7,167 bases of DNA from Caryophanales bacterium UBA6356 (GTDB lineage Bacteria; Bacillota_I; Bacilli_A; RFN20; CAG-826): positions 1 to 7,167 of the forward strand of contig DJRQ01000058.1 in assembly GCA_002440125.1 (NCBI GenBank). Direction: 5' to 3'. Positions within the stretch are counted from its first letter, which is position 1. Every line of letters starts with the position of its first letter. The notes beneath the pieces are model-generated. The model saw only the letters and a list, made by a program, of their open reading frames with translations, did not search any database and was not told where the DNA came from. Made by a program: the position numbers and the translations under genes. Positions 1 to 6,077 of the stretch are shown piece after piece.

Positions 1-30
1 CTCCTTCTAAATGAAGGAGTTTTTGCTTTT
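1..30 (+). terminator. Intrinsic terminator of the upstream gene
   Basis: A perfect 7-bp stem (1-7 pairing with 13-19, 5-nt loop) is followed by a T-rich tail, five T, GC, four T. The stem may extend left of the window. It ends transcription of a plus-strand gene outside the window and insulates the riboswitch leader from read-through. Confidence 0.8.
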
Positions 31-70
31 ATTGTCTTTTCTAAAGCGTATTTCCCCTTTTTGGAAGATG

Positions 71-79
71 TGCTAGACT
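71..79 (+). promoter_or_regulatory. Candidate extended -10 promoter for the riboswitch/ATPase transcript
   Basis: TGC followed by TAGACT (4 of 6 matches to TATAAT, with the TGn extension) would start transcription near position 86, just before the first paired base of the aptamer at 90. No good -35 hexamer lies 16-18 bp upstream. Position relative to the aptamer is the main support. Confidence 0.35.
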
Positions 80-89
80 TACGCTTAGT

Positions 90-176
90 CAAAGGGGAGT
101 AGCGCTAATCCGAACTCCGACATGCCGTCAAGACTCTTGACCGGAACGGATGGGCAAATGCCTCGCAAGACCTTTG
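90..176 (+). promoter_or_regulatory. yybP-ykoY (manganese) riboswitch aptamer
   Basis: The segment carries the conserved yybP-ykoY core: AAAGGGGAGTAGC at 91-103 on the 5' side and CGCAAGACCTTTG at 164-176 on the 3' side. The outer helix P1 pairs 90-95 with 171-176. Inside I see helices 108-112/147-151 and 127-132/136-141 and a small hairpin 153-155/160-162, consistent with the multi-helix fold of the class. This family is known to bind Mn2+ (with Mg2+) between its two conserved loops and to switch on exporters such as MntP, Alx and P-type pumps. Here it lies directly ahead of a cation-transporting P-type ATPase. No U-tailed hairpin lies between the aptamer and the gene, so control is inferred to act on translation. 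Confidence 0.9.
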
Positions 177-179
177 CAA

Positions 180-207
180 AGCGAACGTTTCGCTAAACAA
201 AAGGAGG
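180..207 (+). promoter_or_regulatory. Riboswitch expression platform and ribosome binding site
   Basis: A 6-bp hairpin with a 3-nt loop (180-185/189-194) follows the aptamer without a U-tract, so it is not an intrinsic terminator. The ribosome site AAGGAGG (201-207) lies 11 nt before the ATG at 219. Its 5' part (200-204, AAAGG) is complementary to the 3' strand of P1 (171-175, CCTTT), and 204-208 (GAGGC) is complementary to 160-164 (GCCTC). Inference: without Mn2+ the ribosome site pairs with aptamer strands; metal-stabilised P1 frees it. Confidence 0.55.
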
Positions 208-218
208 CTCCCAAATAT

Positions 219-2957
219 ATGTTTGAGAACAAGAACGTTTCGTCTACTTTGAGCGAGCTTAAGACCTCAAAGAACGGTTTAAGCGAGGAGGAAGTGAAAT
301 CCCGCCTCTCCAAGTATGGGCCCAATAAGCTTGAGGAAAAGAAGAAGGATGGGCCTTTGAAGATTTTCTTTGGCCAATTCAAAGATCCCATGGTATTGAT
401 CCTTGTGATCGCTGCTTTCGTGAGCTTAGGCATGGGCATTTTCGAGGTGGTTAAAGCCAATAGGCCTTACACTTTCGGCGATGCGGCTGAAGTTGTCATC
501 ATCTTTGCCGTCGTTATCCTAAATGCGCTCATCGGAACGATCCAAGAGTGCAAAGCGGAGAAAGCTCTTGAAGCTTTAAAGAAACTCTCAAGTCCTACGG
601 CGACCGTCCGTCGAGATGGCAAACTCATGGACGTCAAAGCGGACTCCCTCGTCATAGGCGATATTGTCATATTGGAAGAAGGGCGAAGCGTTCCAGCCGA
701 TTTAAGGCTTATCGAATCCTATGCCCTTAAGAGCGACGAATCTTCTTTGACGGGCGAATCCCTTCCCGTGGAGAAAGACGCCAATGTCGTCTTAAGCGAA
801 GAGGTTGGCGTTGGCGACCGCATTAACGAAGTCTATATGAGCACGCCGATTGTCTACGGCCGTGGCGAAGGCGTCGTCATTGCGACTGGTATGGCTACGG
901 AAATCGGGAAGATTGCTTCGATGCTTTCCGAAGGCGAAGAAGAAGCCACGCCTTTGCAAAAGAATTTGGCTAAGATTTCCAAGTTCCTTGGCTATCTCAC
1001 GATTGGCATCGTTATCTGCATGCTCATCGTTTCGATGGTATGGGATGCCGTCAAAGGGACTTTGGCGGAAAGCTGGTCTCAAAACATACTCGATGCGGTA
1101 GGGCTTGCGGTTGCGGCTATCCCCGAAGGCTTAACGGCTGTTGTTACTATCGTTTTGGCTCTTGGCATGCAAAAGATGATCAAGGTCAACACGATTGTTC
1201 GTCGCTTGGCCTCGGTGGAAACCCTTGGCGCCGTCTCCGTTATTTGTAGCGATAAGACGGGAACTCTCACTCAAAACAAGATGACCGTTACCATGGCTTA
1301 TCAAGACGAGAAGACAATCGAACAAAAGGATTTCACTAAAGAAAACGTCGGCTTCTTAGCGAAAGGACTTGCTTTGGATAGCAATGCCTCGGTGGAGAAT
1401 GGCGTTTATGGCGACCCAACGGAAGTGGCGCTTGTGGATATGGCACAAAGGCTTTCGATGCCCAAAAGCGAGCTTGAGAAAGAGATGCCACGCATCGATG
1501 AGCTTCCTTTCGATTCCGTTCGCAAGATGATGAGCACCCTTCATGAAGTGGGCGATAAGAAAATCCTCTTCACGAAAGGAGCCATGGATCAAATCCTTAA
1601 GCATTGCACGAATATTTTGATAAATGGCGTCATTCGTCCTATTGACGCGGAGGATATTGAGAGAATCAATGCCGCGAGCGAAAAGATGGCTCAAAAGGCG
1701 CTTCGTGTTTTAGCGCTTGCGATGCACGAAGGAAAAGAACTTGTCGAGGAGAATCTCACTTTCGTCGGTCTTGTGGGCATGGTCGATCCCCCTCGGCCAG
1801 CCGCTAAACCCGCTGTAAGCACCCTAAAAGGCGCTGGCATTACAACCATCATGATCACAGGCGATCATAAGGACACTGCCTTTGCCATCGCGAAGGAGCT
1901 TGGCATTGCCTCTCGCTTAGACGAGGTTATGTCTGGCGATCAAATCGATGCTTGTAGCGATAAGGAGCTCCAAGAAAAAGTGAAAACCATTCGCGTCTTC
2001 GCGCGCGTTTCGCCAGAAAACAAAGTATCCATCGTCAAAGCCATCAAGGCCAATGGCCAAATCGTGGCGATGACAGGGGATGGCGTTAATGATGCCCCTT
2101 CCCTTAAAGCGGCCGATATCGGCATTGCTATGGGCATTACCGGAACCGATGTCGCAAAAGGCGCTGCCGATATGGTCTTAACCGACGATAACTTCGCTTC
2201 CATCGAAAAAGCGGTCGCGGAAGGTCGGGGAATGTATGCCAATATCCGTAAGACCATCCTCTTCCTCCTATCGAGCAATATCGGGGAAGTCATTTGCATG
2301 TTCGTGGCCATTACGATTGGCCTTCCAGCTCCTTTAATCGCCGCCCATCTTCTTTGGGTGAATCTCATTACGGATTCCTTGCCTGCGATTGCCTTAGGCG
2401 CCGATAAGAAGCCCGAAGACATCATGAACGAGAAGCCTCGCGCGACAGGGGAGTCGGTGTTTGCCCATGGCGGATATCTCGTGACTTTTGGCTACGGCGC
2501 CATTATCGGCATTGCCACCCTTTTGGCGTTCTTTATCCCAGCTTGGAGCAATGGCGTTTTCTCTCTTGAGGAAATCTCTACTTGGCTTTCGGTGAATGAA
2601 CACCTTGAAGAGTCTCAATCGATGGCCTTCACCGTTCTTTCCTTTAGCGAACTCTTCCACATGCTCGGAATGACCGACATCAAGCATTCTTTCGTCCGTG
2701 TCTTCAAGGACAAGAATCCTCTTCTATGGATTTCCTTCTTCTTGGGGCTAGGGCTTCAATTCCTGGTTATTGAATGTCCAGGGCTTAGCTCTTATAACGG
2801 CGTGGAAGGCTTCTTCCATACCTATCCGCTTCACGATAATCCGATGGATTACCTTTGGGTGTTCTTATTAAGCGCGATGCCGCTTCTATCGCACGAGATA
2901 GCGGTTTTTGTCCTTTTCATGAAGAAGAAAATCCTATCGCGAAAAACCTCGAATTAA
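219..2957 (+). CDS. Cation-transporting P-type ATPase, PacL/SERCA class (P2A), riboswitch-controlled
   Basis: A 912-residue membrane pump that uses ATP to export divalent cations (Ca2+ in characterised P2A pumps, Mn2+ in several riboswitch-linked ones). In order: cytoplasmic N-terminal domain; M1-M2 about 58-110; actuator loop TGES 178-181; M3-M4 with PEGL 302-305; phosphorylation motif DKTGT 345-349 (D345 is the phosphorylated Asp); nucleotide domain with KGA 453-455; DPPR 523-526; TGD 547-549; hinge TGDGVND 619-625; M5-M10; basic cytoplasmic tail. Ligands matching both SERCA Ca2+ sites are present: E303 (M4), N687 and E690 (M5), N715, T718 and D719 (M6), E811 (M8). The frame opens at ATG 150, but that codon lies inside the riboswitch aptamer. 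ATG 219 has AAGGAGG upstream and gives the usual family N-terminus, so it is preferred. Mn2+ export is inferred from the riboswitch; Ca2+ or dual use is equally compatible with the residues. Confidence 0.95.
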   Translation: MFENKNVSSTLSELKTSKNGLSEEEVKSRLSKYGPNKLEEKKKDGPLKIFFGQFKDPMVLILVIAAFVSLGMGIFEVVKANRPYTFGDAAEVVIIFAVVILNALIGTIQECKAEKALEALKKLSSPTATVRRDGKLMDVKADSLVIGDIVILEEGRSVPADLRLIESYALKSDESSLTGESLPVEKDANVVLSEEVGVGDRINEVYMSTPIVYGRGEGVVIATGMATEIGKIASMLSEGEEEATPLQKNLAKISKFLGYLTIGIVICMLIVSMVWDAVKGTLAESWSQNILDAVGLAVAAIPEGLTAVVTIVLALGMQKMIKVNTIVRRLASVETLGAVSVICSDKTGTLTQNKMTVTMAYQDEKTIEQKDFTKENVGFLAKGLALDSNASVENGVYGDPTEVALVDMAQRLSMPKSELEKEMPRIDELPFDSVRKMMSTLHEVGDKKILFTKGAMDQILKHCTNILINGVIRPIDAEDIERINAASEKMAQKALRVLALAMHEGKELVEENLTFVGLVGMVDPPRPAAKPAVSTLKGAGITTIMITGDHKDTAFAIAKELGIASRLDEVMSGDQIDACSDKELQEKVKTIRVFARVSPENKVSIVKAIKANGQIVAMTGDGVNDAPSLKAADIGIAMGITGTDVAKGAADMVLTDDNFASIEKAVAEGRGMYANIRKTILFLLSSNIGEVICMFVAITIGLPAPLIAAHLLWVNLITDSLPAIALGADKKPEDIMNEKPRATGESVFAHGGYLVTFGYGAIIGIATLLAFFIPAWSNGVFSLEEISTWLSVNEHLEESQSMAFTVLSFSELFHMLGMTDIKHSFVRVFKDKNPLLWISFFLGLGLQFLVIECPGLSSYNGVEGFFHTYPLHDNPMDYLWVFLLSAMPLLSHEIAVFVLFMKKKILSRKTSN

Positions 2958-2976
2958 CTTTTTGCTATAGTCTTTT

Positions 2977-3005
2977 AGCCTCTCTTTCTTAGGGAGGCTT
3001 TTTTT
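2977..3005 (+). terminator. Intrinsic terminator of the ATPase gene
   Basis: An 8-bp stem with one G-T pair (2977-2984 with 2992-2999, 7-nt loop) runs straight into seven T (2999-3005), 20 nt after the ATPase stop codon. This indicates a single-gene transcript. Confidence 0.9.
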
Positions 3006-3065
3006 CGTTCGGTGGAATCGAAAGAGACGTGATTTGTCGGAATTTTTTCTTTTTTTTTGAAATAC

Positions 3066-3092
3066 AAAAAAAGCCCGATAGTGCTATCGGGC
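3066..3092 (-). terminator. Intrinsic terminator of tRNA-Thr
   Basis: A perfect 8-bp GC-rich stem (3073-3080 with 3085-3092, 4-nt loop) is followed on the minus strand by seven T (plus-strand A run 3066-3072). It starts 11 nt after the encoded CCA end of the tRNA. Confidence 0.9.
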
Positions 3093-3103
3093 GCCAAGAC
3101 AAG

Positions 3104-3179
3104 TGGTGCCGACTAGAGGAATTGAACCTCCAACCTACGGTTTACGATACCGTTGCTCTGCCAATTGAGCTAAGTCGGC
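3104..3179 (-). tRNA. tRNA-Thr (anticodon CGU)
   Basis: Read on the minus strand, this is a complete 76-nt tRNA including the encoded CCA (3104-3106). The acceptor stem GCCGACT pairs fully with AGTCGGC; the D arm is normal. The anticodon stem ACGGT/ACCGT encloses the loop ATCGTAA, giving anticodon CGT, which reads ACG (Thr). The T loop is TTCAATT and the discriminator base is A. The gene stands alone with its own promoter and terminator. ACG is used regularly in the neighbouring genes, so this is an ordinary accessory isoacceptor. Confidence 0.97.
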
Positions 3180-3188
3180 GCGATATGA

Positions 3189-3217
3189 AATATACACCCT
3201 AAAGGAAGATGGGGCAA
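3189..3217 (-). promoter_or_regulatory. Promoter of tRNA-Thr
   Basis: On the minus strand TTGCCC (plus 3212-3217) and TATATT (plus 3189-3194) are separated by exactly 17 bp. The -10 lies 9 nt before the mature tRNA 5' end, so the 5' leader would be only a few nucleotides. Confidence 0.65.
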
Positions 3218-3273
3218 GAGAAAGGGCGCAAAGATGTTCAAAGAGTGAACGCTTATTTTCCTTAGCGAGTATC

Positions 3274-3302
3274 TTGAAGGGCTTCTTCTTATACTTTATA
3301 AA
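3274..3302 (+). promoter_or_regulatory. Promoter of the DUF3781 gene (possibly leaderless)
   Basis: TTGAAG (3274-3279) and TATAAA (3297-3302, 5 of 6 matches to TATAAT) are spaced 17 bp. Transcription would start near 3309, only about 3 nt before the ATG at 3312. An overlapping TATACT at 3290-3295 has no matching -35. Confidence 0.5.
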
Positions 3303-3311
3303 TAGAGGCAT

Positions 3312-3557
3312 ATGGACGAGAAAGGCATTCTTTTAGCGAATATTGAACGGATTCACGCGACAGAACGAGGCGAAGAGAGGCTTATCCAGAATCTCAAACT
3401 CGCAAATAGAAATCCCATTCGTTACGTGAAAGACGTTTTAAGAAATCCCAAAAGCCATGTCTATAAGAAGGGGAAGAATTTCTATTGCGAATATAATCAT
3501 GTGCGTCTTACGATAAACGCTTCGACTTTCACCATGATTACTGCGCATAAATTCTAA
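3312..3557 (+). CDS. DUF3781 family small protein
   Basis: An 81-residue soluble protein without signal peptide or membrane segment. From memory of the family it matches DUF3781 along its whole length: an N-terminal helix of the type LLANIERIHATERGEERL (7-24), an Asn-Leu-x-Leu turn (27-30), a central helix, then the strongly typical C-terminal beta part with KGKNFYCE (53-60), LTINA (66-70) and the end motif MITAHK (75-80). The family's function is unknown and nothing nearby suggests one. The ATG has only GAGG 3 nt upstream, too close for good ribosome binding, while a promoter -10 ends 9 nt before it, so translation of a leaderless mRNA is possible. malQ follows after 62 nt on the same strand without a terminator between, so some co-transcription is likely. 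The family call is from pattern recognition, not a search. Confidence 0.8.
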   Translation: MDEKGILLANIERIHATERGEERLIQNLKLANRNPIRYVKDVLRNPKSHVYKKGKNFYCEYNHVRLTINASTFTMITAHKF

Positions 3558-3589
3558 GTGTTCCTTGCTCCTTTGTTTCGATAACCGAG

Positions 3590-3612
3590 TAAAATAAATC
3601 TCGCTGGGGGGA
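3590..3612 (+). promoter_or_regulatory. Candidate -10 box and ribosome binding site of malQ
   Basis: TAAAAT at 3590-3595 (5 of 6 matches to TATAAT) has TTGCTC (3565-3570) 19 bp upstream, longer than the optimum. The ribosome site is an unusual G run, GGGGGGA at 3606-3612, 7 nt before the ATG at 3620. Confidence 0.4.
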
Positions 3613-3619
3613 ATTCTTT

Positions 3620-5086
3620 ATGAATCGCGAATCTGGAATCTTAATGCCTGTTGCTTCCTTGCCATCCCGTTTTGGAATAGGGGGCTTTGGGAAAGAAAGC
3701 TATCATTTTGTCGATTTGCTTGAAAAAGGAGGCTATCGCCTTTGGCAAATATTGCCATTGAATCCCTTGGGTTATGGTCATTCTCCTTATCAACCCTTTT
3801 CGAGCTTTGCCATCGATGATCTTTATACGGATTTGGATGACCTTAAAAGAAGAGGCTTCCTAAAAGAAGCTCCTTCCTATCCAGGCGATGCGAGCAAAAT
3901 CCATTACGAAGAAGTTCGGGAATGGATGAAGCCTTATTTGGAAGAGGCCTATCAGAACGCAAAAGAGAAGGAAAAGAGCAACATAACTGCCTTCATGGCG
4001 ACTTACGCCTGGGCGAAAGCGTGGGGCTTATTCATGTTCTATAAGAGAAAGAACGCCCTTCGCAGTTGGAATGAGTGGCCCAAGGAAGAAGAAGACCGCA
4101 TCAACCATCTTGACGCTTTAACGGATGAAGAAGTGGAAGGTGTCTTCTATGAAGTTTGGCTTCAAATGAATCTCTATCGCGAATGGAAGGCTCTTCGCGC
4201 CTATGCCAATCGCAAAGGCATACGTCTTATTGGCGATGTCCCTTTCTATGTTGGATACGACTCTTGCGATGTTTGGAGCAATCTCGATACTTTTGAAATC
4301 GATCCTATCACTAAGGAGCCCATTTGGATCGCGGGTGTTCCTCCCGATTATTTCTGCGCGACTGGACAACGTTGGGGCAACCCTATTTATAAGTGGGATT
4401 TGCTTGAGAAAAACGGATTTTCATTTATTATCAACCGCCTTAAAGGAAACGCCGAGCTTTATGACGTTATCCGCTTAGACCACTTCCGGGCATTTGATAC
4501 CTATTGGCGGATTCCCGCCTCTTGTCCGACGGCCGTCGATGGCGAGTGGATCGAAGCGCCAGGCTACGCTTTCTTTGATACTTTCTTTAAGGAAGTCAAG
4601 AACGTGGAAATCATCGCCGAAGACTTAGGGAATCTTCGCCCTCAAGTTTTAACCCTTCGTGATCATTACCATTTGCCAGGCATGAATGTGGTGGAATTCA
4701 CCTTCCGCGACGCGGAGATCGACCATAAGCTCAATGTCTCAAATCCGAATATGGTCGTTTACTTAGGCACCCACGATAACGAACCTTTCAAAGGCTTCTT
4801 CGACCGGCAAAACGATTGGGAGAAGAACATTTGGAAGGAAACGCTTCGTCAAAAAGGATTCACCAATGACGATCCTTGCGAAGCGATTCGGGAATACGCT
4901 TTATCGTTGCCGGCGAATTACACGATATTGGCCATGCAAGATATTTTGGAGTTTGGAAATGAGGCTCGCCTCAACGAACCTAGCACCATCAATGACTTCA
5001 ATTGGACCTGGCACTTACGCGATTACGAAAAGTTTATTTCTTTGCTTCCGAGTCTAAAAGCGCTTAATGAAAAATATCATCGCTAA
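3620..5086 (+). CDS. malQ: 4-alpha-glucanotransferase (amylomaltase, GH77)
   Basis: A 488-residue cytoplasmic enzyme, normal length for MalQ. It transfers segments of alpha-1,4-glucans between maltodextrins and releases glucose in maltose, starch or glycogen use. All three GH77 catalytic acids can be placed: nucleophile D287 in RLDHFRAF, acid/base E334 in IIAEDLG, and transition-state stabiliser D386 in GTHDNE. Other family signatures are the N-terminal block from SGILMPVASLPS to GGFGKE, the LPLNPLGYGHSPYQPFS-type substrate loop near 46-62, GDVPFYVGYDSCDVWSN near 205-221, and GVPPDYFCATGQRWGNP near 240-256. ATG 3620 gives the standard N-terminus and has a G-rich ribosome site. No other sugar gene is in view, so its operon partners, if any, lie elsewhere. 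I see no terminator hairpin directly after the stop. Confidence 0.97.
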   Translation: MNRESGILMPVASLPSRFGIGGFGKESYHFVDLLEKGGYRLWQILPLNPLGYGHSPYQPFSSFAIDDLYTDLDDLKRRGFLKEAPSYPGDASKIHYEEVREWMKPYLEEAYQNAKEKEKSNITAFMATYAWAKAWGLFMFYKRKNALRSWNEWPKEEEDRINHLDALTDEEVEGVFYEVWLQMNLYREWKALRAYANRKGIRLIGDVPFYVGYDSCDVWSNLDTFEIDPITKEPIWIAGVPPDYFCATGQRWGNPIYKWDLLEKNGFSFIINRLKGNAELYDVIRLDHFRAFDTYWRIPASCPTAVDGEWIEAPGYAFFDTFFKEVKNVEIIAEDLGNLRPQVLTLRDHYHLPGMNVVEFTFRDAEIDHKLNVSNPNMVVYLGTHDNEPFKGFFDRQNDWEKNIWKETLRQKGFTNDDPCEAIREYALSLPANYTILAMQDILEFGNEARLNEPSTINDFNWTWHLRDYEKFISLLPSLKALNEKYHR

Positions 5087-5434
5087 AACAACGTTCTTCA
5101 TAGACTGCGAAATTGGCTTTTTCTTTGTTGAACACTACTTTCAAAATGGCAATGCTCATTCGTTTAACTTGGCGATAGATGGGGCGATGGATAATCGATT
5201 CTTGTTTGTTTAAAGAGGCTAGAAGAGGATAGGAATCATCTTAGACGAATATTGCTTCCTATGACGAAAGAGGTAGGAGAAAGGCTGATAATTTATGGAA
5301 TCGGCGAAACGAATGGAATAGGCGAAAAATGATTTGATAATGACGTGCTTTTTCTGATGCTTGCAGTTCTCTCTTGATAACTTCTTATTTTTCCTCTTGT
5401 CGAAGAAAAGACTTGTTGTATAATTATCGAGCGC
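5064..5434 (-). pseudogene. Gene-free stretch; possible decayed minus-strand coding remnant
   Basis: The 366 bp between malQ and tRNA-Val hold no gene I can support. On the minus strand two open stretches abut: one from 5434 down to 5222 (71 codons) and one in another frame from 5240 down to a TAA at 5064-5066, inside the 3' end of malQ (58 codons). The lower stretch reads like a protein C-terminus, with segments such as IIHRPIYRQVKRMSIAILK and KANFAVYEERCF. One inserted A near 5241-5243 would join the two into about 130 codons. Neither has a convincing start with a ribosome site, the upper one runs into the tRNA-Val promoter, and I recognise no family. Chance open frames are the main alternative. 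Confidence 0.2.
5397..5424 (+). promoter_or_regulatory. Promoter of tRNA-Val
   Basis: TTGTCG (5397-5402) and a perfect TATAAT (5419-5424) are separated by 16 bp. Transcription would start near 5431, giving a leader of about 22 nt that contains the palindrome GCGCTTAAGCGC (5431-5442), removed on 5' processing by RNase P. Confidence 0.8.
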
Positions 5435-5452
5435 TTAAGCGCAGTCCTACTT

Positions 5453-5528
5453 GGGTAGTTAGCTCAGTTGGGAGAGCATCTGTTTGACGTACAGAAGGTC
5501 AGGAGTTCGAGCCTCTTACTACCCACCA
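5453..5528 (+). tRNA. tRNA-Val (anticodon GAC)
   Basis: A complete 76-nt tRNA with encoded CCA (5526-5528). The acceptor stem GGGTAGT pairs with ACTACCC and the discriminator is A. The D arm is standard; the anticodon stem TCTGT/ACAGA encloses TTGACGT, giving anticodon GAC, which reads GUC/GUU (Val). The T stem AGGAG/CTCTT has one G-T pair around TTCGAGC. A separate GAC isoacceptor for Val argues against the minimal tRNA set of a reduced mycoplasma. The gene stands alone between its promoter and a terminator. Confidence 0.97.
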
Positions 5529-5540
5529 GTTCAAAAATAG

Positions 5541-5567
5541 CCTCGCATTGCGAGGTTTTTTGTTTTT
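5541..5567 (+). terminator. Terminator of tRNA-Val, probably bidirectional
   Basis: A 6-bp GC-rich stem (5541-5546 with 5550-5555, 3-nt loop) is followed by six T, a G and five T. It begins 13 nt after the tRNA. The convergent CBS gene stops at 5566, and on the minus strand the same stem is followed by CTATTTTTG, so it could also end that transcript, less efficiently. Confidence 0.85.
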
Positions 5568-5979
5568 ATGGATTCTTTTCTTCTTCCGGACCTAAGAAGC
5601 GAGAGAGGACTTTCTTTCGCGTCACAATGCCGATAAAGACGCCTTTGTCATCGACGACGGGAACATAGTTTTGCCCAATGATTGTATTTAAGAGGTCTTT
5701 TTCTTCAGCCATGATGGAAACTGCTTTAATGGAACGCTTCGACATGACTTTTTCAATCGGCGTTTGCATGAGCTCTTCGAAGTTAATCTTCATGTCGAGG
5801 ATGGCGCGCAAGATATCGCCATCGGTGATGGAACGAAGGTATTCGCCTGTCTTTTTATCAAGGATCGGGATCATACTATAGTTATGAGCTCGCATCTTCT
5901 CTAAGACTTGGCGGATGCTCCATTCACTATAGGCATAGTCGACTTCTTGTTTTGGCAAAAGGAGAAAAAGAATATTCAT
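5566..5979 (-). CDS. Stand-alone CBS-domain pair protein
   Basis: A 137-residue cytoplasmic protein made of two CBS repeats (Bateman module), about 17-62 and 73-130, with no attached enzyme or transporter. CBS pairs usually bind adenine nucleotides and signal energy state or metal level to partners; the partner here is unknown. The first repeat ends with SITDGDI (50-56), keeping the Thr-x-x-Asp ribose-binding signature. The second has GIVTRKKV (117-124), where Lys123 replaces the usual Asp, so one nucleotide site may be altered. The start is uncertain: ATG 5979 gives MNILFLLLPK, which resembles the N-terminus of related clostridial CBS proteins, but lacks a ribosome site. An in-frame TTG at 6019-6021 would add 14 residues and has AAAGGA 5 nt upstream. 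I prefer the ATG on family grounds. It diverges from the HAD gene and converges on tRNA-Val. Confidence 0.85.
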   Translation of the reverse strand: MNILFLLLPKQEVDYAYSEWSIRQVLEKMRAHNYSMIPILDKKTGEYLRSITDGDILRAILDMKINFEELMQTPIEKVMSKRSIKAVSIMAEEKDLLNTIIGQNYVPVVDDKGVFIGIVTRKKVLSRFLGPEEEKNP

Positions 5980-6061
5980 GCAACCATTTTGAGAAGGACT
6001 TCTCTTTCTTGCAATAGACAAAAAGATCCTTTTGACAACCGGGGCAAAGTTCTTGCTCTTG

Positions 6062-6070
6062 TGACATAAT
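6062..6070 (+). promoter_or_regulatory. Extended -10 promoter of the HAD gene (possibly leaderless)
   Basis: TGA plus CATAAT forms an extended -10 (TGn spacing, 5 of 6 matches to TATAAT). Its expected start point near 6077 is one base before the ATG at 6078, and no ribosome site precedes that ATG. A consensus TTGACA at 6032-6037 is 27 bp from this -10, too far to pair with it. Confidence 0.45.
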
Positions 6071-6077
6071 AGAAAAC

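Noticed and set aside
128..460. Minus-strand open frame of 110 codons opposite the riboswitch and ATPase start
   Set aside because: It is antisense to the aptamer and the conserved N-terminus of the pump, has low-complexity Ser/Phe-rich content and matches no family.
1940..2425. Minus-strand open frame of 161 codons opposite the ATPase hinge region
   Set aside because: It is a mirror of strongly conserved pump motifs on the plus strand; composition is Met/Ala/Ser-rich with no recognisable domain.
3104..3179. tRNA-Thr as an attachment site for an integrated element
   Set aside because: No integrase, no repeat of the tRNA 3' end and no change in base composition on either side.
3236..3250. 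Short inverted repeat GTTCA/TGAAC upstream of the DUF3781 promoter as an operator
   Set aside because: Only 5 bp per arm, with no second copy and no known regulator; expected by chance.
5087..5140. Terminator for malQ just after its stop
   Set aside because: T-rich runs are present, but I found no stable stem directly before them.
6032..6037. Consensus TTGACA as the -35 of the HAD gene
   Set aside because: No -10 hexamer lies 16-18 bp downstream; the nearest good -10 is 27 bp away.
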